Shown here: one piece after another, positions 1-7,311 of the stretch
Position numbering within the stretch: the first letter of the stretch is position 1
Layout of the letters: each line of letters begins with the position of its first letter
From: Streptococcaceae bacterium
GTDB taxonomy: Bacteria > Bacillota > Bacilli > Lactobacillales > Streptococcaceae
Assembly (NCBI GenBank): GCA_031253335.1
Contig: JAIRWF010000031.1
Span: 1 to 33,626 of the forward strand
Reading direction: 5' to 3'
DNA: 33,626 bases
Notes under the pieces: model-generated
Seen by the model: only the letters and a program-made list of their open reading frames with translations
The model's database searches: none
Told to the model about the DNA's origin: nothing
Position numbers and translations under genes: made by a program

Positions 1-81
1 ACCGCTTAAGCTCCTTGGCTGTCCCTAACCCGATTCTCGGATGGACGACATTTAATCAGCCTGTGCATAGCTGAACCAAGG

Positions 82-117
82 TATAATAAAAGCGCCTTGT
101 CAAAGTGACAGACGCTT
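82..117 (-). terminator. Rho-independent terminator after the phage remnant
   Basis: Reading the minus strand, an imperfect stem begins with AAGCG and TGTCA and closes with TGACA and CGCTT, followed by TTTTATTAT. It starts at the stop codon of the 53-aa gene and should end transcription of the phage genes. The inner arms TGTCA/TGACA resemble the 14-bp palindrome found elsewhere in the window, but the centre differs. I see no gene in bases 1-81. Confidence 0.6.
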
Positions 118-277
118 AGTATAGTTTTTCTGATTCTTTGTTTTCTTTTAATGTTCCTTCTGGTAACTCTATGCCCATTGTTTTTGCGTTCTTCTCTTCT
201 ACGTCAAGTTCTTTATCTAATTTGTCCTTAAGCCATTTTAATGGTTTCACAACATCAATGATTTGTTGAAAATTCAT
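116..277 (-). CDS. Small 53-aa protein downstream of the MuF-type gene
   Basis: A 53-residue ORF starting MNFQQIIDVVKPLKWLKDKL and ending KESEKLY. Its ATG overlaps the stop of the preceding gene (TAATG), and a strong GGAGG lies just upstream, so the two are translationally coupled. It is highly charged, with a likely amphipathic helix in the first 25 residues and no signal peptide. I do not recognise a family. In MuF-type phage toxins the gene just downstream can encode an immunity protein, so that role is possible by position only; a small phage structural or head-associated protein is equally possible. Confidence 0.6.
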   Translation of the reverse strand: MNFQQIIDVVKPLKWLKDKLDKELDVEEKNAKTMGIELPEGTLKENKESEKLY

Positions 278-1677
278 TATTTCCCTCCTAGCGATAGTAC
301 TCCTAAGATAAAGTCCATTAGGTCTGTGTCTTTCCTAATATCTTCTTGTCCAAAGAATAACTGCTCCATGCCATTAGTCAGTATTTCATAAGAATCACTG
401 TATTTCTTCCCCATATATGGGTTTGCAAAATTATCTTTGATAGCTTTTTCATCTCCATAACTTGCGTTTCCAGTAATATCTCTTAAATACTCTTCAGGTT
501 GTCCAGCAGTTCGTCTATTAAAGAATTGCGCCTCTAACTCAACAATCCCATCAATGTTAGACTCAACTCTGTGTGTCTGCTCATGCAACATTGTCGATAG
601 CCGTAACGACGAGTAATCTTTAACGCTCGCGGCAATCGTTTCTATGTCTTCCCCAGTCTGCAAGTTTTTGAATGCGTTACTGTTATAAAACCCACGAGGT
701 TTATTTTGAATCACAATAGGTTGAGAATTAAATTTATCTGTCCAGCGTGTCGGCAAATAATTATTAGCGGTTTTCAAGTCTTTTTCAAGAGCCTTGTTAC
801 TAAGCCCTCTCTGATAAGCAATATTTAATGGTGTATTTGTACCAAGTTCAATTTGTTTACTAAGCTTTTTGCTAACTGTATTTGCCAAGTTGAATTTTGC
901 ATTGTTATATTTCCTGATTTCTGCATCCCAAAGTTTTTCGTATTCATCTCTTGAAATCTCAAACCTTTTAGCTTTTCCGTTCAACTCATCTAAGTTATTA
1001 TTTAGTTGCTTTAGATTGTATGTTTTATCATAAGCCTTATTCAATTCATCATCGAGAATTGATTCACGGATTTTTTTACCAGCGTCGCGTACCTTTTCTT
1101 CGTCTGTCTTAATTTTAACACTTTCTTTTAGGTTACGTACCTTCTGAGCTTCTTTATCAAGATTTCCCATAGCTTGTGTTCTGCCTTCGAGCCATTCTTT
1201 ATAGCTTTGCCATTGACTCAGCGTCCCGTCATCATTTCTGATTTCAGGCGCTATGTCATCTACTATCGAGTAGGTCGTACAGCGGCAGTTGACGTCTTCT
1301 CCTGCAATGCCAAATGTGTGTGGCATCTTCGCCTTCATGCCATAGACTTCAAAGTAGCCATCCACATCCACCTTCTGCCCGTCAAGGATTCGGTGGTCGG
1401 TGCGGACTTTCATATCCCACGTCGCCGCCCATTGTTTCTGAAGCTTAATACCCTTTGCTTGTGCCTCCTCATAGCCTTTCTGAGTGGCGAGACTATTGAT
1501 TCGTCCCGCCTCAGTCCGTGTGATACGCAAGGCTTGCTTGTAGTTCGCCTCAGTCTCGTTAGACACGTCACGCGCCATCTCCGCATAGCCTTTTCCCAAA
1601 AGAAAACCGCGCCCGATTGCTTCGTTGACGCGATTCGCTAGCTTGGTGCGCTGCTCATAGAGACGCTTGGATAATAC
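277..1677 (-). pseudogene. N-truncated phage minor head protein (MuF/SPP1 gp7 type) with HExxH C-terminal domain
   Basis: The frame is open from about 1677, where a stop (1678-1680) and the end of sufD adjoin it; no proper start or RBS is visible, so the N-terminus is missing. A TTG at 1599 gives 440 residues. The remaining MuF part has the family hallmarks: RITRTEAGR, then VRTDHRILDGQ, then DVNCRC near residue 105. A charged, probably coiled region (about 125-260) follows. The C-terminal 170 residues carry LHEQTHRVE, an HExxH zinc-peptidase-like motif, and a later EILTNGMEQLF segment that could supply another ligand. MuF proteins of Gram-positive temperate phages often carry exchangeable C-terminal toxin domains. 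The MuF half looks richer in GC than the C-terminal half. Whether the metallopeptidase-like domain is active or toxic is unknown. Confidence 0.75.
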
Positions 1678-1684
1678 TTAACTG

Positions 1685-2950
1685 TTATTTTACAAAGCTT
1701 AACTTTTGGTCTATCGTCTGAATCATTTCCTGTCGGACGGATTTGACGGGAATTTCGGAGATGACAGCACCTAAGAAGCCACGGACAACGAGGTGTTTGG
1801 CTTCTTCTTCGTCGAGGCCTCGAGATTGGAGATAGTAGAGGTCGTCGGGGTCAATCTGGCCAATCGAGGCAGCATGTCCCGCGGTAACGTCGTTTTCATC
1901 AATCAGGAGAATCGGGTTTGCATCGGTCCGAGCGGTGTCTGAGAGCATAAGGACTTTCGTCTTTTGCTGGGCGCCAGCGCCCTTGGCGCCTTTGATGATG
2001 TGACCAATGCCGTTAAAAGTGAGCGTGCCTTTTTCAAGCGCGACGCCGTGCTGGAGGATATGTCCGACCGACTGATTGCCATAGTTCGTCACACGGGTGT
2101 CGGCGACTTGGATTTGGCGACCTGTGCTAATGCCCACGGCTTTGATATTGCTGCGGGAATTCGTGCCTCTGAGGTCGCTGTCGAAATCGGCGATGATATT
2201 ACCGTCGTTGAAAATCCCAATCGACCAATCTACCGTGGCATTTTCAGCAATACTAGCTCTGCGCGTGATGAAGGCAGTCAAATGTTCATTGAGCTCGTCA
2301 ATCGCAGCATACTTGACTTCGGCACCTTCCTGCGCGATGACTTCGACGACAAAATTTCCTGTGGTTTTGTCCGTCCCGTCAGTAGTGGATTGTAGACGCT
2401 CGAGGTAGCTGAATTTGCTGTTTTTGCCTGCGATGATAAGGACGCGCTTGTTGAAAGGAATGTAGCTATCGGCGTTGTGGAAAATCTGCACCTCGATGGG
2501 CTCTGTAACCGTGACATTGTCCGGAACAATCAGGACCACGCCAGAGTTGAAGCTGGCGAGGTTGCTCGCTGTGATTTTGTCTTCGTCAGGTGAAACGACC
2601 GTCCCGAGATGCTTTTCAATCAGTTCTGGATAGTCTGTCAAAGCGTCTGCAAAGCTCGTCAAGATGACGCCTTGTTCTGCAAGCGCTTGTGGCAGTTGTT
2701 CAAAGACAGTTTGCGAGCCAATCTGGACAATCAGCGGATGGTTATCGAGCGCTGTGAAATCAGGGACCGCTTGTGAAGCCGATGTCTCACCAATCGCGGT
2801 CGATTCGAGCTTCCAGCCACGAAAATTGGCCCGCTCAATGTGCGGGAGTTCAAGTGTTTCTGCTTGCTCAAACGCATCTAAACGCTTGTTTAGTAGCCAA
2901 GCGGGCTCATCGTGTTCAATTGAAAATTTTTGAATGTCTTCTTTTGCCAT
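1685..2950 (-). CDS. sufD: Fe-S cluster assembly protein SufD
   Basis: A 421-residue SufB/SufD-family beta-helix protein, the non-catalytic partner in the SufBCD scaffold that assembles Fe-S clusters in the cytosol. Family features include GHILQHGVALEKGTLTFNGIG (here given as its 1st part GHILQHG), the DARTDANPIL-like block (TARTDANPILLIDEND) and HAASIGQIDPDDLYYLQSRG, where the conserved His and region for SufC contact lie. ATG 2950 (MAKEDIQKF) was chosen over the upstream TTG at 2977 because AAAGGATT precedes it. The gene starts one base after the stop of the flavin-reductase-like gene. The C-terminus is complete (ending DQKLSFVK), but sufS, expected next, is absent and phage sequence begins within 5 bp. 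Confidence 0.95.
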   Translation of the reverse strand: MAKEDIQKFSIEHDEPAWLLNKRLDAFEQAETLELPHIERANFRGWKLESTAIGETSASQAVPDFTALDNHPLIVQIGSQTVFEQLPQALAEQGVILTSFADALTDYPELIEKHLGTVVSPDEDKITASNLASFNSGVVLIVPDNVTVTEPIEVQIFHNADSYIPFNKRVLIIAGKNSKFSYLERLQSTTDGTDKTTGNFVVEVIAQEGAEVKYAAIDELNEHLTAFITRRASIAENATVDWSIGIFNDGNIIADFDSDLRGTNSRSNIKAVGISTGRQIQVADTRVTNYGNQSVGHILQHGVALEKGTLTFNGIGHIIKGAKGAGAQQKTKVLMLSDTARTDANPILLIDENDVTAGHAASIGQIDPDDLYYLQSRGLDEEEAKHLVVRGFLGAVISEIPVKSVRQEMIQTIDQKLSFVK

Positions 2951-2951
2951 G

Positions 2952-3500
2952 TTAATCCTTTCTGAGACTCTCGCCAAGGCCAGTGAAGTTGGTATCTAAG
3001 CTTTTGTAACCGCGTTTACCTTTGCCATCTCCCGCTAAAACAAGCGGCTGAAAATTCTCCAAGTCAACTGCGCTTTCTTCAATCAGGCGTTTTTCAATCT
3101 TGACTTGGACGATAAAATAAGCTTCACCGTCTGAATCCCTTGTAGGTGTCATTGCTATTACCTTGCCAGATTGAAGAAGTAAAGCATCATCAAGCGTTGG
3201 GACGCCGTCAATTTCAGTGATTTTAAGATGTTGCAAGCGCTCTTTTGCTGGCAAAGCGCCGCAGATGTCTGAAAGCTTTTCTTTGCCTTTCCCAAGTAGA
3301 TTGAGCGAAAATGTATCACCAACTTTGAGTGCTGATGTCGTCTTGCCATTTGCGCCCATGCCCAAAACCAAAATATCACCCAGCGCAAAGCTCGAAGACA
3401 TGGTTGTCGCAAAAATCGTGCCGTCCTGAGCCTTCTTCATCCCGATATAGACGGGATAGCCCAGATAAAATGCATGGTTGTTCCATTCAACTTTTGCCAT
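2952..3500 (-). CDS. Flavin-reductase-like (FMN-binding split-barrel) protein in the suf operon
   Basis: A 182-residue protein with the look of the flavin-reductase-like family: YPVYIGMKKAQDGTIFATT followed by SSSFALGDILVLGMG and KVGDTFSLNLLGKG, the usual order of FMN-binding strands. It has no signal peptide or membrane segment. ATG 3500 (MAKVEWNN) is chosen because it follows the stop of the SnoaL-like gene by one base; the longer frame from 3548 would overlap that gene. It lies inside the suf operon between sufC and sufD, which is not the standard order. A role as an FMN reductase supplying electrons for cluster assembly is plausible from position, but unproven. Confidence 0.75.
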   Translation of the reverse strand: MAKVEWNNHAFYLGYPVYIGMKKAQDGTIFATTMSSSFALGDILVLGMGANGKTTSALKVGDTFSLNLLGKGKEKLSDICGALPAKERLQHLKITEIDGVPTLDDALLLQSGKVIAMTPTRDSDGEAYFIVQVKIEKRLIEESAVDLENFQPLVLAGDGKGKRGYKSLDTNFTGLGESLRKD

Positions 3501-3501
3501 C

Positions 3502-3894
3502 TTAGCTTCTTTCTTCAATCTGCTCAATATAGAGCACGCGTTTTGCAAACTTCAGCTCGTCCGCAACTTCCACAAAGTCGTCCTCATAGCGGATATACAT
3601 GACGAGCACCCCGCCGTCCGACTTAAAATGATGAGCAATGCAATAGCTCGTCGCATGATTCCCTAGGATTTCGGTTTGCCCATTCATGTGAAAGGTCTTT
3701 GGAAAAGCAGAGAGTGCCTCAGTAATTCCTGCCTGCAAGTCTGCTGCGCTTGTGAAAGTCGTCGTCGTGCCGTCTGGCATGAGGGTCGAATTTTCAAAGT
3801 CAGGCGCAAAAAGGGCAACTTGACCCGCTGCGTCTTTTTGATCTGCCAATAAAGCCCAGCGGTTGATGAGAGAAAGTGCTTCGTCTTTGTTCAT
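3502..3894 (-). CDS. SnoaL/NTF2-like protein in the suf operon
   Basis: A 130-residue protein with the SnoaL-like (NTF2-fold) pattern: an N-terminal helix MNKDEALSLINRWALLADQK, then LFAPDFENSTLMPDG, then a helix AGITEALSAF and strands with FHMNGQTEILGNHATSYCIAHH. Proteins of this fold bind small ligands or act as isomerases and hydrolases; no specific substrate can be read. Its ATG overlaps the sufC stop (TAATG), so it is translationally coupled. Its presence between sufC and sufD, next to the flavin-reductase-like gene, suggests the pair works together. Confidence 0.75.
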   Translation of the reverse strand: MNKDEALSLINRWALLADQKDAAGQVALFAPDFENSTLMPDGTTTTFTSAADLQAGITEALSAFPKTFHMNGQTEILGNHATSYCIAHHFKSDGGVLVMYIRYEDDFVEVADELKFAKRVLYIEQIEERS

Positions 3895-4676
3895 TATGCT
3901 TCTTCCTTGTAGTCAAGTCCTAGCTCCTCGGCAATTTTGGCGTAGCCTTCAACTTCAAGGCGTTTCGCGAGCTCGGCATCACCTGTTTTCACGACCTTGC
4001 CGTCCATGATGATGTGCACTACGTCAGGCGTGATGTAGTCGAGCAAACGCTGGTAGTGTGTGATAATCAGTGCACCAAATTTTTCGCCCCGCATGGCATT
4101 CACACCTTTGGAAACGACTTTCAAGGCATCAATATCAAGTCCTGAGTCGATTTCGTCGAGAATCGCAAAGACCGGCTCAATCATAAGGAGCTGCAAAATC
4201 TCATTACGCTTCTTCTCGCCGCCAGAAAAGCCTTCATTTAGATAGCGCTCCGCCATTTCTTCTTTCATGTTGAGGAGGCTCATGTTTTTGTCGAGCTTTT
4301 TGATAAAGTCCATGACGCTGATCTGATCGTCTTCGCTACGGCGCGAATTAATCGCAGCACGCAAGAATTCTGCATTGGTGATACCTGGAATTTCTGAAGG
4401 GTACTGCATGCCGAGGAAAAGACCTAGTCGCGCGCGTTCATCAACCGGCATCCCGACAACGTCTTTCCCGTCAAAAAGAATTTGCCCATCGGTCACTTCA
4501 TAAGTCGGATTGCCCATAATGGCCGCCGCAAGGGTCGATTTCCCGTTTCCGTTAGGTCCCATAATCGCGTGAATCTCGTTCGTATTCACGGTCATGTTGA
4601 TGCCTTTTAATATTTCCTTTTGCTCGCCGTTATCCTCGACCGAGACATGCAAGTTTTTGATTTCTAAAGTTGACAT
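3894..4676 (-). CDS. sufC: Fe-S cluster assembly ATPase SufC
   Basis: A 260-residue ABC ATPase of the SufBCD complex, cytosolic, which powers conformational change of the SufB-SufD scaffold. Walker A is GPNGNGKST (about residue 40), the signature is the SufC form FSGGEKKRNE, and Walker B plus D-loop is AILDEIDSGLDIDAL. Length is typical. ATG 4676 (MSTLEIKNL) has AGGAG upstream; the further upstream start at 4691 is less likely. It is the first gene of a sufC-SnoaL-flavin reductase-sufD operon, with a -10 TATACT at 4710-4715. Confidence 0.97.
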   Translation of the reverse strand: MSTLEIKNLHVSVEDNGEQKEILKGINMTVNTNEIHAIMGPNGNGKSTLAAAIMGNPTYEVTDGQILFDGKDVVGMPVDERARLGLFLGMQYPSEIPGITNAEFLRAAINSRRSEDDQISVMDFIKKLDKNMSLLNMKEEMAERYLNEGFSGGEKKRNEILQLLMIEPVFAILDEIDSGLDIDALKVVSKGVNAMRGEKFGALIITHYQRLLDYITPDVVHIIMDGKVVKTGDAELAKRLEVEGYAKIAEELGLDYKEEA

Positions 4677-4709
4677 TTTCTCTCCTGTCAAAAGTTTTTT
4701 ACATTTACT

Positions 4710-4743
4710 AGTATATCAAAAAAACGCTTAATCCGCGTTTTTT
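4710..4743 (-). promoter_or_regulatory. sufC -10 box with a hairpin just upstream
   Basis: On the minus strand TATACT (4710-4715) gives a leader of about 27 nt before sufC. No good -35 is seen at the right spacing. Instead a strong inverted repeat, seven A plus CGC paired with GCG plus six T (4718-4743), occupies that place. It could be a bidirectional terminator separating sufC from the sequence to its right. Confidence 0.5.
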
Positions 4744-4779
4744 CTGTCTCGAAACAATACTGTATGATAAGTCATAAGT

Positions 4780-5205
4780 TCATTTTCTTAGTGCGCTAAA
4801 TAGAACAGGCCAACTATTATATTTTTGTTGTAACATAATTTTTAAGCCAATCGGCCCCATAAAGTAACTAACAGTATAGGGCGTGTCTATCTACGCCACA
4901 TCATGTCGGGCTGTCCGCTCTGATAACCCTATTAGCATCGCTGTAAGGTGCAGACCGCACCAACAGCCATCCTATCGCTACGGCGCTTTAGCTAGATGAA
5001 AAAGCAGGGAGTTGCCATGCGACTTGCCAGCTTTGCTGGCTTAGCGAGCATGGACAGCGCAGCGCAAAGCGCGGAGATAGAGGAAACCTATACCCAATCA
5101 AGTATCTTCCAGTTGTTCTTGTGTCTCCTCCATAAATTGTTGCTAATTCATTTTCATCAATTTCTCTAAAATTGAGACCATCAAACTTTTTAGTTCTTTT
5201 CCCAT
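4780..5205 (-). pseudogene. Double-glycine-leader peptide (bacteriocin-like) gene, frameshifted and split by a MITE
   Basis: GGAG precedes an ATG at 5205. One base after the first few codons is missing (a run of 3 G or 5 A); with it restored the frame reads MGK..KKFDGLNFREID, then ENELATIYGG, a typical 27-residue double-glycine leader ending at 5126. The peptide continues DTRTTGRYLIG up to 5089, where the transposable element 4879-5088 begins. Removing the element and one copy of the TATA target duplication continues the frame as YTVSYFMGPIGLKIMLQQ, then KYNSWPVLFSALRK, stop at 4780. The predicted mature peptide is 43 residues. No ABC-peptidase transporter or immunity gene is next to it. The leader and reconstruction support a class II-type bacteriocin or peptide pheromone relic. 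Confidence 0.7.
4879..5088 (+). mobile_element. Short TIR element (MITE-like), copy 1
   Basis: The element runs from GGGCGTGTCTATCTACGC to GCGGAGATAGAGGAAACC. Its ends form an imperfect terminal inverted repeat (TCTATCTACGC against TCTATCTCCGC). TATA is directly repeated outside both ends (4875-4878 and 5089-5092). Bases about 5000-5088 match copy 2 (21962-22050) almost throughout. The interior has small hairpins such as GGTGC/GCACC. It encodes no transposase. It interrupts a bacteriocin-like ORF. The remaining part of the 4692-5337 gap holds that broken gene, the sufC promoter and the terminator at 5280. Confidence 0.75.
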
Positions 5206-5279
5206 TTTAACTCCATTTATGTTTTTTATTTAAAGCGTTGCAACTCTTTATAAATAAAGGATTCTATTCAAAAAATAAA

Positions 5280-5326
5280 AAAACAGCTAAACTATTAGCG
5301 ATTATGGAAAAAGTATTAGCGGTTTT
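5280..5326 (-). terminator. Terminator after the WecA/TagO-type gene
   Basis: On the minus strand AAAACCGCTAA pairs with TTAGCTGTTTT (one mismatch) over a loop that itself contains CGCTAATA, followed by a long T-rich tail (5270-5280). It lies just beyond the stop at 5338. Confidence 0.6.
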
Positions 5327-5337
5327 CTTAAAGAACA

Positions 5338-6534
5338 TTAAGATTTTTTGCGATATTTGGCAATAATGTTATTTCGATACTCAGAGTTTCCCATAAATTT
5401 AAAAATATTCATAATTGGATGTCTTCCCTTACCCCATATTCCAACTAACTCAATAAAGATTTCTAAACCAAACAATAAAGCAACTACTAAAAGTATCCCC
5501 CCTACTCGAGGAAGAACATTCAAAATAATTGATAGGGCCGCAAAAGTCGAAGCAATTCCGTAAATCACAAAGACGGCGCCACGTTGTGTGAAGCCCATTT
5601 GGAGCAAACGGTGATGAAGATGAGATTTATCCGGTAAATAGAACTTCTGGCGATTGAGCGTGCGTCGAATCGTTGCGACGACAGAGTCTGTGAGGGGAAC
5701 GCCTAAAATAATGAGCGGGGTAACGGTTGCTACAGCGGTTGCATTTTTTAAGCCTTGAAGCGACAAGACCGAGAGCATGAATCCGATAAAGAGCGCTCCG
5801 GTGTCGCCTAGATAGATGACTGCTGGGTTGTAGTTATAGGGGAAAAAGCCCGCAATGGCTGCGACCAAGACAAAAATCGTAATCGGCAGAAAAACATTTG
5901 GCACAGGAAGAAAGAAATAAGAGACAATCCCCATCGTGGTGAGGCTGATGATGGAAACCCCAGAGGCCAGACCGTCGAGACCGTCGATGATGTTAAAGGC
6001 ATTGGTAATCAGCACAATCCAGACGAAGGTCACAATAAAACTCAACCAAGACGGGAACTGCAAGAAGGGTCCATGAAACGGAATTTTGAAATTGTCAAAA
6101 TGCGTGTCCGTGAAAAACCAAATGACGAGAAAAGCAAGGAAGATACCAGCGATTTTGCCTAGCGGATGGAGTTCCTTGATGTCGTCAATGAGGCCTGTGA
6201 TGAGGACAATTCCGCCAGCGACAACGAGCGGCAAAACGTAATTAATATAATGCAAAAGTCCCTGGGCATGGTGCCAAGGGCCAGTTGGGATGACCGTTTT
6301 AATGAGAGGTGGTAAAAACACTAACGTTGCCAACGCAAAAGCAATGAAAATTGCTAAGCCACCGGCTGAGGGCATGGGTTTGGTGTTGATGCGACGCGCG
6401 TTGGGGACGTCAACCGCGCCGATTTTACGCGCCAAGATACGTACGAGGGGAGTTAATATCAGAGTGCACACAAAAGTCACGCCAAAAATGGCGATGAATT
6501 GAAATTTGAAAGACAGGTGAATAAATTGAGTCAT
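5338..6534 (-). CDS. UDP-GlcNAc:undecaprenyl-phosphate sugar-1-phosphate transferase (WecA/TagO/MraY family)
   Basis: A 398-residue polytopic membrane enzyme of the MraY/WecA superfamily. It transfers a sugar 1-phosphate (most likely GlcNAc-1-P) onto undecaprenyl phosphate, the first step of wall polysaccharide or teichoic acid synthesis. Family motifs appear in order: VPNARRINTKPMPSAGG (43-59), NIIDGLDGLASG (181-192), YLGDTGALFIG (241-251) and the cytosolic HLHHRLLQMG (305-314) that distinguishes WecA/TagO/RgpG types from MraY. About ten membrane helices are evident. A TGATATAAT box ends only 12 nt before the ATG, so the mRNA leader is very short and no clear RBS is present. It follows a GntR regulator gene by 28 bp. 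Confidence 0.9.
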   Translation of the reverse strand: MTQFIHLSFKFQFIAIFGVTFVCTLILTPLVRILARKIGAVDVPNARRINTKPMPSAGGLAIFIAFALATLVFLPPLIKTVIPTGPWHHAQGLLHYINYVLPLVVAGGIVLITGLIDDIKELHPLGKIAGIFLAFLVIWFFTDTHFDNFKIPFHGPFLQFPSWLSFIVTFVWIVLITNAFNIIDGLDGLASGVSIISLTTMGIVSYFFLPVPNVFLPITIFVLVAAIAGFFPYNYNPAVIYLGDTGALFIGFMLSVLSLQGLKNATAVATVTPLIILGVPLTDSVVATIRRTLNRQKFYLPDKSHLHHRLLQMGFTQRGAVFVIYGIASTFAALSIILNVLPRVGGILLVVALLFGLEIFIELVGIWGKGRHPIMNIFKFMGNSEYRNNIIAKYRKKS

Positions 6535-6546
6535 GCGTCCAAAAAT

Positions 6547-6555
6547 ATTATATCA
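6547..6555 (-). promoter_or_regulatory. Extended -10 box for the WecA/TagO-type gene
   Basis: TGATATAAT on the minus strand, with 12 nt between the box and the ATG at 6534. The predicted mRNA leader is about 5 nt, too short for a Shine-Dalgarno site. Confidence 0.55.
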
Positions 6556-6562
6556 TAAAGCT

Positions 6563-7261
6563 TTAGCGCTCGAGATAAAACTCAAAACGCTCACCTACAT
6601 AGCTTGAGAGGACATATTCAAAAGCTGTTTCATCGCTCAAAAAAGAGAGCTGAGACAGGGATAAAACAGCACTTCCCGTTTTCACCTCTAAGTAGCCTGC
6701 AAGTTCTGCTGTAGCGACTTTTGCAGAAATGGTCTGCTCGCTTCGCCCAATGACCTGACCTGCTTCGCGCAAGGTCGCAAAGAAATGCTCTTGAACTGCT
6801 TGTTTAGGAAATCCAGCAATGAGACTTGCTGGAATACAAGCGACTTCAAAACAAATCGGCACACCATCTGCATAGCGAATACGCTCCATCCGTACGATGG
6901 ATGTACCTACATGGACGCCTAATTTTTCGGCCTCAAGGGCATTGGCCTGTGTTTGGACATAGCTAATCACGCGCGAGAGGGGTTCTTTTCCTTGACTTGT
7001 CACGATTTCCGTGAAGGAGGTCGTCCCACGCATCTGCTCACGAACGCGCTTTCCCACGACAAAGGTGCCACTTCCCACACGGCGCTCAAGAATTCCCTCA
7101 TCACAAAGTGCGCCTACTGCTTGACGTAGCGTTAAGCGCGACACACCAAAACGCTCAGAAAGCTCACGCTCTCCAGGGAGCTTTCCACCCACTTTCCAAA
7201 TTCCTTTTTCGACCTCGTCAATTAGTGCATCATGGATTTTTGTATAAATTGGTATAGACAT
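6563..7261 (-). CDS. GntR/HutC-family transcriptional regulator with UTRA domain
   Basis: A 232-residue cytosolic repressor-type protein. The N-terminal winged helix has the GntR pattern: IYTKIHDALIDEVEKGIWKV, then LPGERELSERFGVSRLTLRQA (about 27-47), then LERRVGSGTFV. The rest is a UTRA ligand-binding domain, with a characteristic RMERIRYADGVPICFE stretch and YVLSSYVGERFEFYLER at the end. HutC-type UTRA domains sense small metabolites, often sugar phosphates; the ligand cannot be read. It has its own promoter (TGCTATAAT, 8 nt before ATG). Neighbours are the WecA-type gene downstream and dltD upstream, so a target in wall synthesis is possible but unproven. Confidence 0.92.
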   Translation of the reverse strand: MSIPIYTKIHDALIDEVEKGIWKVGGKLPGERELSERFGVSRLTLRQAVGALCDEGILERRVGSGTFVVGKRVREQMRGTTSFTEIVTSQGKEPLSRVISYVQTQANALEAEKLGVHVGTSIVRMERIRYADGVPICFEVACIPASLIAGFPKQAVQEHFFATLREAGQVIGRSEQTISAKVATAELAGYLEVKTGSAVLSLSQLSFLSDETAFEYVLSSYVGERFEFYLER

Positions 7262-7269
7262 TTAGCTTT

Positions 7270-7278
7270 ATTATAGCA
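7270..7278 (-). promoter_or_regulatory. Extended -10 box 8 nt before the GntR start
   Basis: TGCTATAAT on the minus strand followed by AAAGCTAA and ATG. A transcription start at the usual distance would fall within 1-2 nt of the ATG, predicting a leaderless message. Confidence 0.6.
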
Positions 7279-7286
7279 GATTCACG

Positions 7287-7311
7287 AAAAAATCGGCCAA
7301 TGACCGATTTT
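7287..7311 (-). terminator. Terminator of the dlt operon
   Basis: On the minus strand AAAATCGG and CCGATTTT form an 8-bp stem over the loop TCATTGG, followed by TTC. The stem begins at the dltD stop codon. Confidence 0.8.

Noticed and set aside
1174-1641. 155-residue plus-strand ORF
   Set aside because: It is antisense to the MuF domain, whose family motifs are clear on the minus strand.
4692-4878. T-box or other RNA element upstream of sufC
   Set aside because: No conserved motifs; most of this stretch is the 3' part of the split peptide gene, sufC promoter and a hairpin.
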